From an uncultured Christensenella sp. (GTDB lineage: Bacteria > Bacillota > Clostridia > Christensenellales > UBA3700), in the NCBI GenBank assembly GCA_910584975.1, contig CAJUEA010000008.1, forward strand, positions 1 to 47,029: DNA of 47,029 nt, in the 5' to 3' direction. The translations under genes were made by a program, and so were the position numbers. The notes under the pieces are model-generated. The model worked only from the letters and a program-made list of their open reading frames with translations, was not told where the DNA came from and did not search any database. Below, piece by piece: positions 26,200 to 34,801 of this stretch (the first letter of the stretch is position 1; the number at the start of each line of letters is the position of its first letter).

Positions 26200-27914
26200 A
26201 AGTTAAAATTGAAAGAGTTGGCATGGATGGCGAAGGCATTGCAAAGCAGGACGGAATGGTTATTTTCGTCCCCTTTACTTTGGTTGGCGAAAAAGTTAAA
26301 TGCGAGATTACTTTTGTAAAAAAGTCTTTTGCCACAGCAAAGGTTATCAAACTCCTTCAAGGCTCAAGTTTCAGAGTGCAACCATTATGTCCACATTTCA
26401 GGCGTTGTGGTGGTTGTGATATGCAACATATAATCTACGAAAAACAGCTTGATATAAAGCGTGAAAATGTGGTAAATTGTTTGAAAAAGTATGCAGGAGT
26501 GCAGGTTGATGTCAACCCTGTTGTGCCATCAAAAGATGTTTATTATTATCGCAACAAAGCTCAATTTCCATTGTTTGAAAAGGATGGCAAAGTTTGTTTA
26601 GGGTTCTTCAAGGAAAAATCTCACAACTTCGTGCAAATAGACAAATGCTATCTTTTAGGGGATTGGTGCGACAAGTTTTGCGAGGCTTTTTTGAAGGTCT
26701 CAAATCAATTAAAACTTACTTGTTACAATGAAAAAACACATTCTGGATTACTTAGACATTTGGTGCTAAGAAAGCTTAATAACAAGGTAAGCGTGACAGT
26801 TGTTGTCAATGCCAAAAAATTTGATTATGCAGAAAAATTTGTAAAAGAACTATCAAAAATCGGTATTAAATTTTCTTTTTATGTATCTTTCAATACAAAA
26901 CAAACTAATTTGATAATGTATAATGCCAATGTTTTTTATGGTGACAAAGATATTCAAACAGACATTTCTGGAGTAAAAACTTTTGTCAATCCAATGTCAT
27001 TTATGCAAATCAATGACTATATTCGTGATGCCATCTATTCCAAAGTTAAAGAGCTCGTTATTCAAAGCTCAGTGCGTATTGTTGTGGATGCTTATTCGGG
27101 TGTTGGTGTGCTTACAAACATTGTGGCAAGCTGTGCAGATAAAGTTTATGGGATAGAAATTGTTCCCGAGGCAACTGCAAACGCGAATCAACTTGCAAAG
27201 TTGAATGGCAACGAAAATATAATTGTTAATATTTGTGGCGATAGTGCAGTGGAACTTCCAAAACTAGCACAACAAATTAATTTGCAACTTGCTCATAACC
27301 AAACAAGTGAGGTGGATTTATGTGTTGAAAAAAGATTGAATAAAGATGTTTTGCATTGCAGCCAATCACAAAACAAAAACGAATTATCCTCAAATGTAAA
27401 AAATGTTTTAAATAATCAAGAAAAAACAAATTCAATCAACCAAAAAGATGTTGCAAGTAGTGATATGGGAAATTGCCAGTCGTTCATAGAGCAAAATTAC
27501 AGCACAACTGAAATGTCGCAATCAAAAAGTAATCAAAATGATTGTGTAGTGGATGAAGAAAATGCAATTGTGAGTGACCATAAAAACAAAACAACAGCAG
27601 AAATAAGCAGTTGCAGTCTATCTGAAAATAATGTTAATAACAAGAAATTTATTCAAGAAAACAAAGATAATTTTGGCAATTTCATTGTCATTCTTGACCC
27701 ACCAAGAAAAGGTTGCGATATGCCAGTTTTGCAAGGCTTGTTAAAAGCTCAACCAGTAAAAATTATATACATCTCCTGCAACCCTGCAACCCTAGCCCGT
27801 GACCTCGCCACCCTAAAACAAAACTACAGCATATCCCTAATCCAACCTTACGATATGTTCCCAAACACCTCCCATATCGAAACTCTGGTTTGTCTCGACC
27901 GAAAAGATAGTTGA
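26178..27914 (+). CDS. 23S rRNA (uracil-5-)-methyltransferase, RlmD-like, with a large insertion
   Basis: A 578-residue protein, about 120 longer than usual. An N-terminal TRAM domain (VLEVKIERVGMDGEGIAKQD) precedes a 4Fe-4S motif, CPHFRRCGGCDMQH. The SAM fold has DAYSGVGVLTNIVA (motif I), IEIVPEA and GDSAVEL (about 354). The catalytic ILDPPRKGC begins at about 506 and ISCNPATLARDL holds the nucleophilic Cys. Between GDSAVEL and DPPRKG, where relatives have a few tens of residues, lie about 145 residues, mostly Asn/Gln/Ser/Lys-rich low complexity. The last 130 bp change abruptly to C-rich codons. It methylates uridine in 23S rRNA or tRNA; the exact site is not inferable. Confidence 0.88.
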   Translation: MQKGDVLEVKIERVGMDGEGIAKQDGMVIFVPFTLVGEKVKCEITFVKKSFATAKVIKLLQGSSFRVQPLCPHFRRCGGCDMQHIIYEKQLDIKRENVVNCLKKYAGVQVDVNPVVPSKDVYYYRNKAQFPLFEKDGKVCLGFFKEKSHNFVQIDKCYLLGDWCDKFCEAFLKVSNQLKLTCYNEKTHSGLLRHLVLRKLNNKVSVTVVVNAKKFDYAEKFVKELSKIGIKFSFYVSFNTKQTNLIMYNANVFYGDKDIQTDISGVKTFVNPMSFMQINDYIRDAIYSKVKELVIQSSVRIVVDAYSGVGVLTNIVASCADKVYGIEIVPEATANANQLAKLNGNENIIVNICGDSAVELPKLAQQINLQLAHNQTSEVDLCVEKRLNKDVLHCSQSQNKNELSSNVKNVLNNQEKTNSINQKDVASSDMGNCQSFIEQNYSTTEMSQSKSNQNDCVVDEENAIVSDHKNKTTAEISSCSLSENNVNNKKFIQENKDNFGNFIVILDPPRKGCDMPVLQGLLKAQPVKIIYISCNPATLARDLATLKQNYSISLIQPYDMFPNTSHIETLVCLDRKDS

Positions 27915-27983
27915 TTTAAAATATAGATTATTAGATATGATAAATTAACAAAACAATAGCATTATTATATAGTTATATATTGC

Positions 27984-28022
27984 AAAAAAGTCGGAATTTA
28001 AAATAATTCTCGACTTTTTTTT
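27984..28022. terminator. Bidirectional terminator between rlmD and the hydrolase
   Basis: AAAAAAGTCG-GAATT and AATTCT-CGACTTTTTTTT fold into a long stem with T runs on both strands, serving the converging genes. Confidence 0.85.
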
Positions 28023-28061
28023 AATGTAGGTTTTAACAATAGTTAAGTTTACGACTTTTCA

Positions 28062-28979
28062 TTATTGCATAATTGAGTGTATAAAATCGCTAATTTCCTG
28101 CCATGCTTGTTTGCTTTCTTTTAAAAATGGAGTAAGATACTGAAAGTCATGCCACATTCCATAATATTTTGTCATTTTGGCGTTTATTCCGCATTGCAAT
28201 GCTTTTTCGTATAACACATCGTTGTCACTTTCGGAAGTTTCGGCGTCTCCACATTGTATTAGCATTGGTGGAAAGTTATCAAATTCTGCATATGCAGGAG
28301 ATAAATATTTATCGTAAGGCGAAGTGTCTCCTATGTATTTTATAGTTCTTCTAATGTCTTTTTCATGTTCTTTAAAAATTTGATTTTTAGGTAAAGCATA
28401 TAACGGGTCTCTGTAACAATTTTTTTCATAAGAACTGCCTGTTGCTGCAAGGTCGATACAACAAGATACGGAGACTATGGCCTCTGGCAACGGAAGATTA
28501 TTGTCACGAAGTCTAAGGCAAGTTGACAGAATAATATTAGCACCAAAACTATCGCCCACTGCGATAATTTTTTTGTCTTTAAGAATTGTTGAAATGAGGT
28601 CCACATAAGCTGTGTAACATTCATTATGCACAGAAGGATAAACAAGATTTTCTCCTGTTTTATAGTCGATAGAGTATACTCTAGCATTTGAAAGTTTAGA
28701 TAATTTTTCTGCAACTTTTCTATACATACTATTCATTTTTTGAGTGCTACCTCCACCATGAAAATGCACGATAGAATAATTCTCATTAGGCTTGTTTGGT
28801 GATAAAATTTCAAATTTTGAACCACCAATTTCTTTTATTTCAAAACGATAACCTTTAGGTGGATTGTATTTTTTATTTTTAAATTTCACCGAACGAGATA
28901 GTGATAAATGATTTTTGCGATATTTATAAGTATATAATCTTATAATCCAGCTTGTGATTTTTGCACCAAAAGACATCAT
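28062..28979 (-). CDS. Alpha/beta hydrolase (hormone-sensitive-lipase-like esterase)
   Basis: A 305-residue esterase-family protein. HGGG (74-77) in SIVHFHGGGSTQ is the oxyanion-hole motif of the HSL family. GDSFG (142-146) is the nucleophile elbow with Ser144. His277 in YGMWHDFQ and an acidic residue near 245-252 complete the triad. It likely cleaves a short-chain ester or a drug/metabolite ester. Its ATG overlaps the stop of the kinase-like gene by four bases (ATGA), so both are made together under the structured leader at 29945-30082. Confidence 0.87.
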   Translation of the reverse strand: MMSFGAKITSWIIRLYTYKYRKNHLSLSRSVKFKNKKYNPPKGYRFEIKEIGGSKFEILSPNKPNENYSIVHFHGGGSTQKMNSMYRKVAEKLSKLSNARVYSIDYKTGENLVYPSVHNECYTAYVDLISTILKDKKIIAVGDSFGANIILSTCLRLRDNNLPLPEAIVSVSCCIDLAATGSSYEKNCYRDPLYALPKNQIFKEHEKDIRRTIKYIGDTSPYDKYLSPAYAEFDNFPPMLIQCGDAETSESDNDVLYEKALQCGINAKMTKYYGMWHDFQYLTPFLKESKQAWQEISDFIHSIMQ

Positions 28980-29929
28980 AATTGTGTTAACCTCTTCTTC
29001 ATATTTTTTACAAGTGGATTCATAATGAATTTTACAAGCATTCCTGATTTTATATAGCTATATACTTCATGAAAAAGTCCATAAAAAGCACACTTAGCAT
29101 CACAATATTTGCTTGCACCATATTTTTCAATATATGCTTTGCGCAGATAGAACCATTTGCCACTTAGATTGTCAAACTGAAATAGGTCATATTCAAGGTC
29201 TGCATACATAGAATTTAATGGGTCGATAAATCCACTTAATTTGAGATTTTTGTCAATCATCATATTTGCAATGTTAAAATCTCCATGAATTAAAGAGGCT
29301 TGTGACACTTCTTCAGAGAATATAATGTCAAACTTTTTCCACGCAGCACGCATTGTTTCAATGACTTTTTTAGGAAGTTCGCCACCAGCGAACATTTCTT
29401 CTGCTTTATTCAAAATTTGCTTTGCATAAGGTTTATAAAAATCTAACCAGCAGTTATACTTAGGAGATAAAGTGTCGCCAAACTTTTCGTTTTTACAACA
29501 ATGAATATCGTGAAGGGCAGTGACAACTTCATTTGCAAACTTCTTACGATTTTTCTTGGATTTTAAAAGTAATTTAAGCGAAAATACGGCATTGCTACCT
29601 TCTATCAATTCCATTCCATAACAATCGACAGGAATTTCATTGTTTGCTTTTTGAGAAAATATAACTTTTGGAAATTTTACAGAACAATTTGCAGCAAGTA
29701 AATCAAGGTCATAAACTTCTTTTTCCAGCATATCTTGCGCTCTTAAAAATTTGATGACTATTTTTTTGCCATCAATGAAAACTATCTTGTAAGCTCTGCC
29801 GAAGGAGCCACCTCCAAGATATTTAACTTTTTTGACTTCTTGCCCAATTTGCTCAAACGCAATTTGTTGTGCATATTGCGCAGCAGTTTTTTTGTCAAGA
29901 GCGATTACTTCAATTCTTTCAACTTTCAT
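28976..29929 (-). CDS. APH-like small-molecule phosphotransferase
   Basis: A 317-residue protein of the aminoglycoside/choline kinase fold. GGGSFGRAYKI (39-49) is the nucleotide loop, Lys60 in IVIKFL and Glu70 form the usual pair, HGDFNIANMM (215-224) is the catalytic Brenner loop with Asp217, and FIDP (Asp236) binds metal. The family phosphorylates antibiotics or metabolites such as choline and fructosamine; the substrate is unknown. GGGAGG precedes ATG 29929. Frames extending upstream to 30016 run through the terminator and are not used. Upstream lies a promoter, a long folded leader and a terminator, suggesting inducible control. Confidence 0.85.
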   Translation of the reverse strand: MKVERIEVIALDKKTAAQYAQQIAFEQIGQEVKKVKYLGGGSFGRAYKIVFIDGKKIVIKFLRAQDMLEKEVYDLDLLAANCSVKFPKVIFSQKANNEIPVDCYGMELIEGSNAVFSLKLLLKSKKNRKKFANEVVTALHDIHCCKNEKFGDTLSPKYNCWLDFYKPYAKQILNKAEEMFAGGELPKKVIETMRAAWKKFDIIFSEEVSQASLIHGDFNIANMMIDKNLKLSGFIDPLNSMYADLEYDLFQFDNLSGKWFYLRKAYIEKYGASKYCDAKCAFYGLFHEVYSYIKSGMLVKFIMNPLVKNMKKRLTQL

Positions 29930-29944
29930 TTTTTCCTCCCTTAT

Positions 29945-30125
29945 AAAAAAAAGCGTGTTTCTATTTGAGAAACACGCCAAAAACGCACCTCTCAATGTTG
30001 CTACACATTCATCCAATCAAAGGCGAGAGAGTACGCTTTTAACTAAAGTACTCCCTTTGAAAGGATATTCAAATGTGTAGCATAATAAGTATAACATATT
30101 TTGCAAACAAAATCAATATGTAACT
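29945..30125 (-). promoter_or_regulatory. Structured leader RNA with promoter and terminator (riboswitch or attenuator candidate)
   Basis: On the minus strand the order is promoter TTGATT / 17 bp / TATACT (about 30115-30087), then a nested extended hairpin. Its helices in + coordinates are 29999-30009 with 30072-30082 (11 bp), 30011-30014 with 30063-30066, 30018-30023 with 30054-30059, and 30029-30034 with 30048-30053. A short linker (TTGAGAGGTGCGTTTTTGG) follows. A perfect 10-bp terminator comes last, GCGTGTTTCT/AGAAACACGC (29953-29977), with eight T. TTGAGA in the linker can pair with TCTCAA in the terminator, giving an antiterminator. I recognise no known riboswitch class. Confidence 0.75.
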
Positions 30126-30235
30126 ATAAAATTGATTTATTTACAGTGTGATTTTCTAAATATGTATGTTTCGGCTTGCCTTTAAATATAACATAAGTTT
30201 TAGATTTGTGTTTATTATTTTGTATGATTTTTTTA

Positions 30236-31123
30236 TTATAGTTTGTTTCTATAATTAAATTTGCGTAGCACTTGTTTTTTTCTTTGGGAACTTACTTCGG
30301 TATAAATTTGTGTTGTAGCAACGCTAGCGTGACCAAGAATTTCTTGCACAGAACGCAAATCAGCACCATTTGATAATAAATTTGTTGCAAAAGTATGTCG
30401 AAGGTAGTGTGGGGTAGATTTAGGATTTATTTTTGCTTTTGTTATATATTTTGTATAAATATTTTCTATTGACTGAGTTGAAATTTGTTGGTTATATCTG
30501 TTGGTGAATAAATAGCGAGTTGTTTTAATTGATTTTTGCTGTTTAAGAAGGGTAGTAATGCGTCCCCAAGTAATGGAAGAGGATATATAAATAAGTCTTT
30601 GTTTGCGACCTTTGCCATGAATCAATATTGTGTGCTCATGAAGAATAATATCATCAAAGGTTATAGCTGAAGCTTCTGCAATACGAATGCCAGTGGATAC
30701 TAAAAGGTCAATAAGTGCAGCATCGCGAATATATTGCAACTTTTTGAAAGCTGACAATTCGGATGAGTCAATCTCAAAACAATTAAGAAGTTGTTTGACT
30801 TCATTGACGGATAAAGTTTTTGGCAGTTTCGTTTCTTGCTTAAATTTAAATTTTAGCTTGTCAAATGGCGAGTTGTTGATAAGTTCTTGCATTGCTAAAA
30901 ATTCATAAAATACTCTTAAACTTATAATTTTTCGCTTTATAGATGTATCTTTAAGTGACAGGGTGGTGGATAAAAAATTGATATAATCGCAAATGTCAGG
31001 ATTAAGATAATCCTGCGTTTTACGCATAAATTGCCTTATGTCAATAGCATAAGCACGCAGCGTTTTTTCAGATAAATTCTTTGTAGTTTTAAGAAATTGC
31101 ATATAGTTTTCAATAATATTCAT
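30236..31123 (-). CDS. Xer-like tyrosine recombinase
   Basis: A 295-residue tyrosine recombinase with a SAM-like N-terminal DNA-binding domain (YMQFLKTTKNLSEKTLRAYA) and a full catalytic set: Arg147 (STGIRIAEAS), Lys171 (HGKGRKQR), His239 and Arg242 (PHYLRHTFAT), His265 (LGHASVATT) and Tyr274 (QIYT). Size and motifs are Xer-like, so chromosome-dimer resolution cannot be excluded. Its position argues for a local role: its start is 69 bp from the left copy of a 29-bp inverted repeat flanking two convergent genes. AAGGAGT precedes the ATG. It is divergent from the TPR protein gene. Confidence 0.92.
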   Translation of the reverse strand: MNIIENYMQFLKTTKNLSEKTLRAYAIDIRQFMRKTQDYLNPDICDYINFLSTTLSLKDTSIKRKIISLRVFYEFLAMQELINNSPFDKLKFKFKQETKLPKTLSVNEVKQLLNCFEIDSSELSAFKKLQYIRDAALIDLLVSTGIRIAEASAITFDDIILHEHTILIHGKGRKQRLIYISSSITWGRITTLLKQQKSIKTTRYLFTNRYNQQISTQSIENIYTKYITKAKINPKSTPHYLRHTFATNLLSNGADLRSVQEILGHASVATTQIYTEVSSQRKKQVLRKFNYRNKL

Positions 31124-31152
31124 AAAAGTTACTCCTTTTTTGTCGTTTAGTA

Positions 31153-31181
31153 TTGCAAATTATATCATATTATGGTATAAT
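31153..31181 (+). promoter_or_regulatory. Fixed promoter abutting the left inverted repeat
   Basis: TTGCAA (31153-31158), 17-bp spacer, TATAAT (31176-31181) with extended -10 TGG. The predicted start (about 31188) lies a few bases outside the repeat at 31192. Arms AAATTATA (31157-31164) and TATAATTT (31176-31183) form an inverted repeat over the spacer and -10. Confidence 0.8.
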
Positions 31182-31191
31182 TTGGTAGAAA

Positions 31192-31220
31192 TAACTACTT
31201 ATTATTGTGAGGATGATATG
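31192..31220 (+). repeat. Left copy of a 29-bp inverted repeat (possible recombination site)
   Basis: Runs TAACTACTTATTATT ... GATGATATG and is identical to the complement of 34671-34699. It contains the RBS (GTGAGGATGAT) and the ATG of the TPR protein gene; the sequences diverge immediately beyond both ends. Confidence 0.9.
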
Positions 31221-33542
31221 GCTCTTTTAGATACTCAAGAAATCGCTGTAAAAAACTTAAAGGAACAATTTGCTAAATACGACAAGATACAATTTGTTGG
31301 TGAAAAAGGCTATGGAAGAACGCACACTTTGCATTCCATGGCTGACGATTATTATATTGTTGAGGTGGAAGGGGGAAGTGGGAATAACTCTTTGCAGAGT
31401 ATAATTGACGCATTATATAAATACAAAAATATCGTTAGCACACTAGATACCAAGTTTAGCATAGGATTTAGTGGAAAGGTGTTATTTTTAGGTGTGGATT
31501 CTCATAAAGTGAACTTTTTTTCGCAAGAAAGTTTAATAATTAAATTTTTAAAAAAATTGTCTACATATCCAAAAAGAAACAATCCAAAACCTATTGTGAT
31601 TGCGATTAAATTGAGCGCTTGCGATAAGTGCATAGATAACTTTTTGCATTTTGCGTTAAAGAAACTTAATGCTAAATCGGACATACTAAAAGTAGTTTAT
31701 TTAACTTCCGTAAATCAATTAATAGACGATATTCCTGCTGTATATTTATTGCCCTTAACGGAGAGTAAGTTGCCGAATAAAGAATTATTGGCAAACCTTA
31801 ATTTGCGTCCGGAAATCTTAAAAACTTTAAGCAAGGATGAGATTGATTTTATTTTCAATATCACAATGAATAATTTTCACGAATTAAAAAAAATTGTGAA
31901 TGAATTAAATGCTAACATTATATCATTCATTAACAAAAGTGACAATAAAAACACATTGTCTAGCATAATTGACAAGTGTATTGAGGCTTCGGGGCTAAGC
32001 AGGACAAATGATATAATGAAATATTGTGCATATGCTAGCATGGAAAATGCTAAAATCACCCAAAATGCGTTGGAGTATTTGGTTGAAGTTGAACAAAATC
32101 AATTAAGCAAAGAGATAGAGTGTGCAAAAAATCTTAATATCTTGAATAAGCAAGATGACTATATTAGCATATTGTTAGAGCTTGTTAATATGATAGTTGT
32201 AAATAAGTCGATAAACAATAAAGAAGCTATCTACGAGCGATTTAACAGAATGTTATCATATATGTATCCATCAAACTATAAGATAAAATATAGATTTATG
32301 AGCAAAATTGATGAACAAAAAAGCCATTTAATATTAATGCAATATCTATTGCAAAAAATTAGACATAGAACATATGTTCCCCAAGCGAATGAATTGCCAC
32401 AAGATTTGAAAGATTTTGTGTCAAAATACGCAGTTGCAGTAAACTATAGTATTCAACTTGAATATGATAAAACAATAGATACTTTAAAAAATTATTTAAA
32501 TGATAGTAGAAGCATAGTAAGTGCTGAAGCAAAACTAATTGTTGCACAAGCTTATATGAAATCTCTTGATGAGGCAGAAAGAAGCACAGCACTTGACCTA
32601 TTGTCAAGCATTGTTTTGAAAAATTGTGATGGAAATTTACGATATCGTATCATAATGTGCAAATTATCTGCTTTGATACATAAAGGCAGATACTCAGAAG
32701 CTAAACAAGAATTTGAGAATCTGTCATTGGAACTTGTGAATAAAATTGAGCACTATTCGAGCCATGAATTGAGGTATAACTACAATGTTTTACTGCGAAA
32801 AGCAAATATGGTATACCATTTTCAATTAGCGAAAGGGATGATTGAATTGTCAAAAAATTACTTTAAACAAAATCAAGAAAATTATACAGATTATTTTTAC
32901 GCATTGTGCAATGCACTTGCTATCCATTTAGAAAATATGAATTTAGAGCTTGCAAAAGAGGATGTGGAGGATTTTGAAGCGTTAAAATTCCAGTATGGTG
33001 GGATTGCGTTCAAAAGGCAATATATTTTTGACAACAATTTAATTTTGTACAAATATTTTGCAAAAATTCAAAATGCAAAAGAAACAGCTGACCAATTTAA
33101 TACATTGCTAAAGCAAATGAATGGCAATGCTGATAGATACTTGATTTCGTGTAACTATGCAGTATTCAAAGCTTTAGCTGGAGATGTTAAGGGAGCATAC
33201 GACTTTATAGAAAAAAATTTATCTATTGTGAACGACAAAGAAGGTATATATGCGTATAGGGCTATTGTCAATTCAACTATTATGGAGTTTGTGCTTGATA
33301 ACTCAAACAAGGATGAGTTACTAAAGCGAATTAATTCATTGCACTTAGAAGATGAACTGCCTAATAAGTCATTTAAAGTAATTGAGCTGAAAAACATTTG
33401 CAAAGTTATTACAAATAGCAACTGCACTACTATTGAACAATGGATGAAAGAATTCAACGCCCTTATGCCTAAAAATAGACCTCTTAACATATATGAGCAA
33501 GGCTTTATGATTACTCCATTATATAATTGGGACGATGATTAA
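31218..33542 (+). CDS. Large TPR protein with degenerate P-loop (STAND-like), function unknown
   Basis: A 774-residue soluble protein. Near the N terminus QFVGEKGYGRTHTL (25-38) looks like a Walker A loop, GxxGxGKT, with Arg34 in place of Lys. VLFLGVDSH and KPIVIAIKLSACDKC are possible later strands of an ATPase core. From about residue 400 the sequence is helical, with TPR-like repeats (AEAKLIVAQAYMKSLDEAER, SALIHKGRYSEAKQEFENL, YAVFKALAGDVKGAYDFIEK). STAND proteins act as signal-sensing switches, but the motif is too degenerate to claim ATPase activity. ATG 31218 lies at the end of the left inverted repeat. Its stop is 24 bp from that of the ATP-grasp gene. Confidence 0.7.
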   Translation: MALLDTQEIAVKNLKEQFAKYDKIQFVGEKGYGRTHTLHSMADDYYIVEVEGGSGNNSLQSIIDALYKYKNIVSTLDTKFSIGFSGKVLFLGVDSHKVNFFSQESLIIKFLKKLSTYPKRNNPKPIVIAIKLSACDKCIDNFLHFALKKLNAKSDILKVVYLTSVNQLIDDIPAVYLLPLTESKLPNKELLANLNLRPEILKTLSKDEIDFIFNITMNNFHELKKIVNELNANIISFINKSDNKNTLSSIIDKCIEASGLSRTNDIMKYCAYASMENAKITQNALEYLVEVEQNQLSKEIECAKNLNILNKQDDYISILLELVNMIVVNKSINNKEAIYERFNRMLSYMYPSNYKIKYRFMSKIDEQKSHLILMQYLLQKIRHRTYVPQANELPQDLKDFVSKYAVAVNYSIQLEYDKTIDTLKNYLNDSRSIVSAEAKLIVAQAYMKSLDEAERSTALDLLSSIVLKNCDGNLRYRIIMCKLSALIHKGRYSEAKQEFENLSLELVNKIEHYSSHELRYNYNVLLRKANMVYHFQLAKGMIELSKNYFKQNQENYTDYFYALCNALAIHLENMNLELAKEDVEDFEALKFQYGGIAFKRQYIFDNNLILYKYFAKIQNAKETADQFNTLLKQMNGNADRYLISCNYAVFKALAGDVKGAYDFIEKNLSIVNDKEGIYAYRAIVNSTIMEFVLDNSNKDELLKRINSLHLEDELPNKSFKVIELKNICKVITNSNCTTIEQWMKEFNALMPKNRPLNIYEQGFMITPLYNWDDD

Positions 33543-33566
33543 TATTTCACGAATAATAGTCTAGTT

Positions 33567-34673
33567 TTACCACTTACGTGATATAGTTAAGCCTATAATT
33601 GCTAAAACCATATTTTTATATTCACCCAAATTTAAATGTTCAAAGCCTTTGTATACGCTAGATGTTTTTGTTAAGTGTGGGTTGCAATTTATATCCGTAA
33701 CATATGCAGTATTGTTATTATCTATGCGATAATCAATACGGCTTACTCCTTGCAAATCTAAAAATTTAGCTATAGCAATAGATTGTTGTTGTATGCTTGC
33801 AGATAATTCGCTAAATTTATCGTCAAAATTGTACAATTTAAACCCACCATAACAACGAATATCATTAGACAATACTTTATTGTTTAATTTATAGTCATCA
33901 TCTATTAAAATGCCGGATGGAGGCAAGCAAAACACTTTTTCTCCATTGTAAAAAATCGGAACTTCCACTTCCATACCTGGTATGCATTTTTGAACCAAAA
34001 CAGGTTGCTGATAGGTGTTTGCTATAGATAATACATCATTGAAACTTTTATCGGAATATACAAAAACAGATTTTTGAGATTCCATACCAATACTAGATGA
34101 TTGGTTGCACAATTTAGCTATTACTTTTTCCCCTCGTGTTGGCTCCCCTGCAAGCCAACAACTTGTTTTATTGTTGAATAACCAACTATCTGGAACATTT
34201 GCAATATCTTTAATACATAGTCCCCAATAATATTTTTCACGTGCAAAACTGCAAGCAAAACCATTGCTATTAGTATGAATAATGTCATTCATCTCGCAAA
34301 ATATTGGAATCAACGATTTTCTGCCTTGAACAAGCCCCTTTTGAGCAAAATTAAGCACAATGAATTTTTTTGGATAATTATTTTTTATCCTCTTATTTAA
34401 CACATCTTGAATAAAGTCCATTTCATCAAAATAACATAAAGTTTCAAACCCAACTTTTTGCAGAGTAGATGATATTTCGTTAAACTGAGTTAAAGTATAG
34501 TACTCGTCAGTAACTGAAGTTTTTGCATTGAAATCATTAAAATTCTTTGTTATTCCAACAACATTACCAACAATAATTACAATATAATTTTCACACTGTT
34601 CTTTAGCATTTGCAATCAATTTTTGAACAAATTCTTTTTCCTTATCAAATCTATAATCACTCTTTATATTCAT
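33567..34673 (-). CDS. ATP-grasp ligase related to D-Ala-D-Ala ligase
   Basis: A 368-residue ATP-grasp protein. Ddl-like features are the N-terminal NYIVIIVGNVVGITKNF lobe, the central FAREKYYWGLCIKDIANVPD segment, VLVQKCIPGMEVEVPIFYNG as the ATP-clamping strand, and the C-terminal metal-binding GVSRIDYRID and VTDINCNPHLT, which correspond to DxxR.D and EINTLPG in Ddl. It probably joins amino acids or a carboxylate to an amine. It is unlikely to be the housekeeping Ddl given its divergence. ATG 34673 is within the right inverted repeat; there is no clear promoter upstream, so it may be silent in this orientation. Confidence 0.8.
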   Translation of the reverse strand: MNIKSDYRFDKEKEFVQKLIANAKEQCENYIVIIVGNVVGITKNFNDFNAKTSVTDEYYTLTQFNEISSTLQKVGFETLCYFDEMDFIQDVLNKRIKNNYPKKFIVLNFAQKGLVQGRKSLIPIFCEMNDIIHTNSNGFACSFAREKYYWGLCIKDIANVPDSWLFNNKTSCWLAGEPTRGEKVIAKLCNQSSSIGMESQKSVFVYSDKSFNDVLSIANTYQQPVLVQKCIPGMEVEVPIFYNGEKVFCLPPSGILIDDDYKLNNKVLSNDIRCYGGFKLYNFDDKFSELSASIQQQSIAIAKFLDLQGVSRIDYRIDNNNTAYVTDINCNPHLTKTSSVYKGFEHLNLGEYKNMVLAIIGLTISRKW

Positions 34674-34699
34674 ATCATCCTCACAATAATAAGTAGTTA
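34671..34699 (-). repeat. Right copy of the 29-bp inverted repeat
   Basis: The exact complement of 31192-31220, containing the RBS and ATG of the ATP-grasp gene. Upstream of it on the minus strand the -10 position reads TATAAA and the -35 position CTATCA, much weaker than on the left side. Confidence 0.9.
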
Positions 34700-34801
34700 A
34701 CATTATGAAATTTATAAAAGATAGAACATTTTTTGATAGGAATTTTTTATAGAAAAGTTTATATAGTATAATTGAATGTTTAAAATGCTTTGTGCAAATA
34801 A

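Noticed and set aside
30236..31123. Prophage or integrative-element integrase
   Set aside because: No phage, excisionase or att-flanked cargo is near; its position by the inverted repeat favours a local invertase, though a housekeeping Xer role is still possible.
34674..34703. Longer start of the ATP-grasp gene at 34703
   Set aside because: The extra ten residues come from the inverted repeat, which is also in frame upstream of the other gene; the RBS GAGG is just before 34673.
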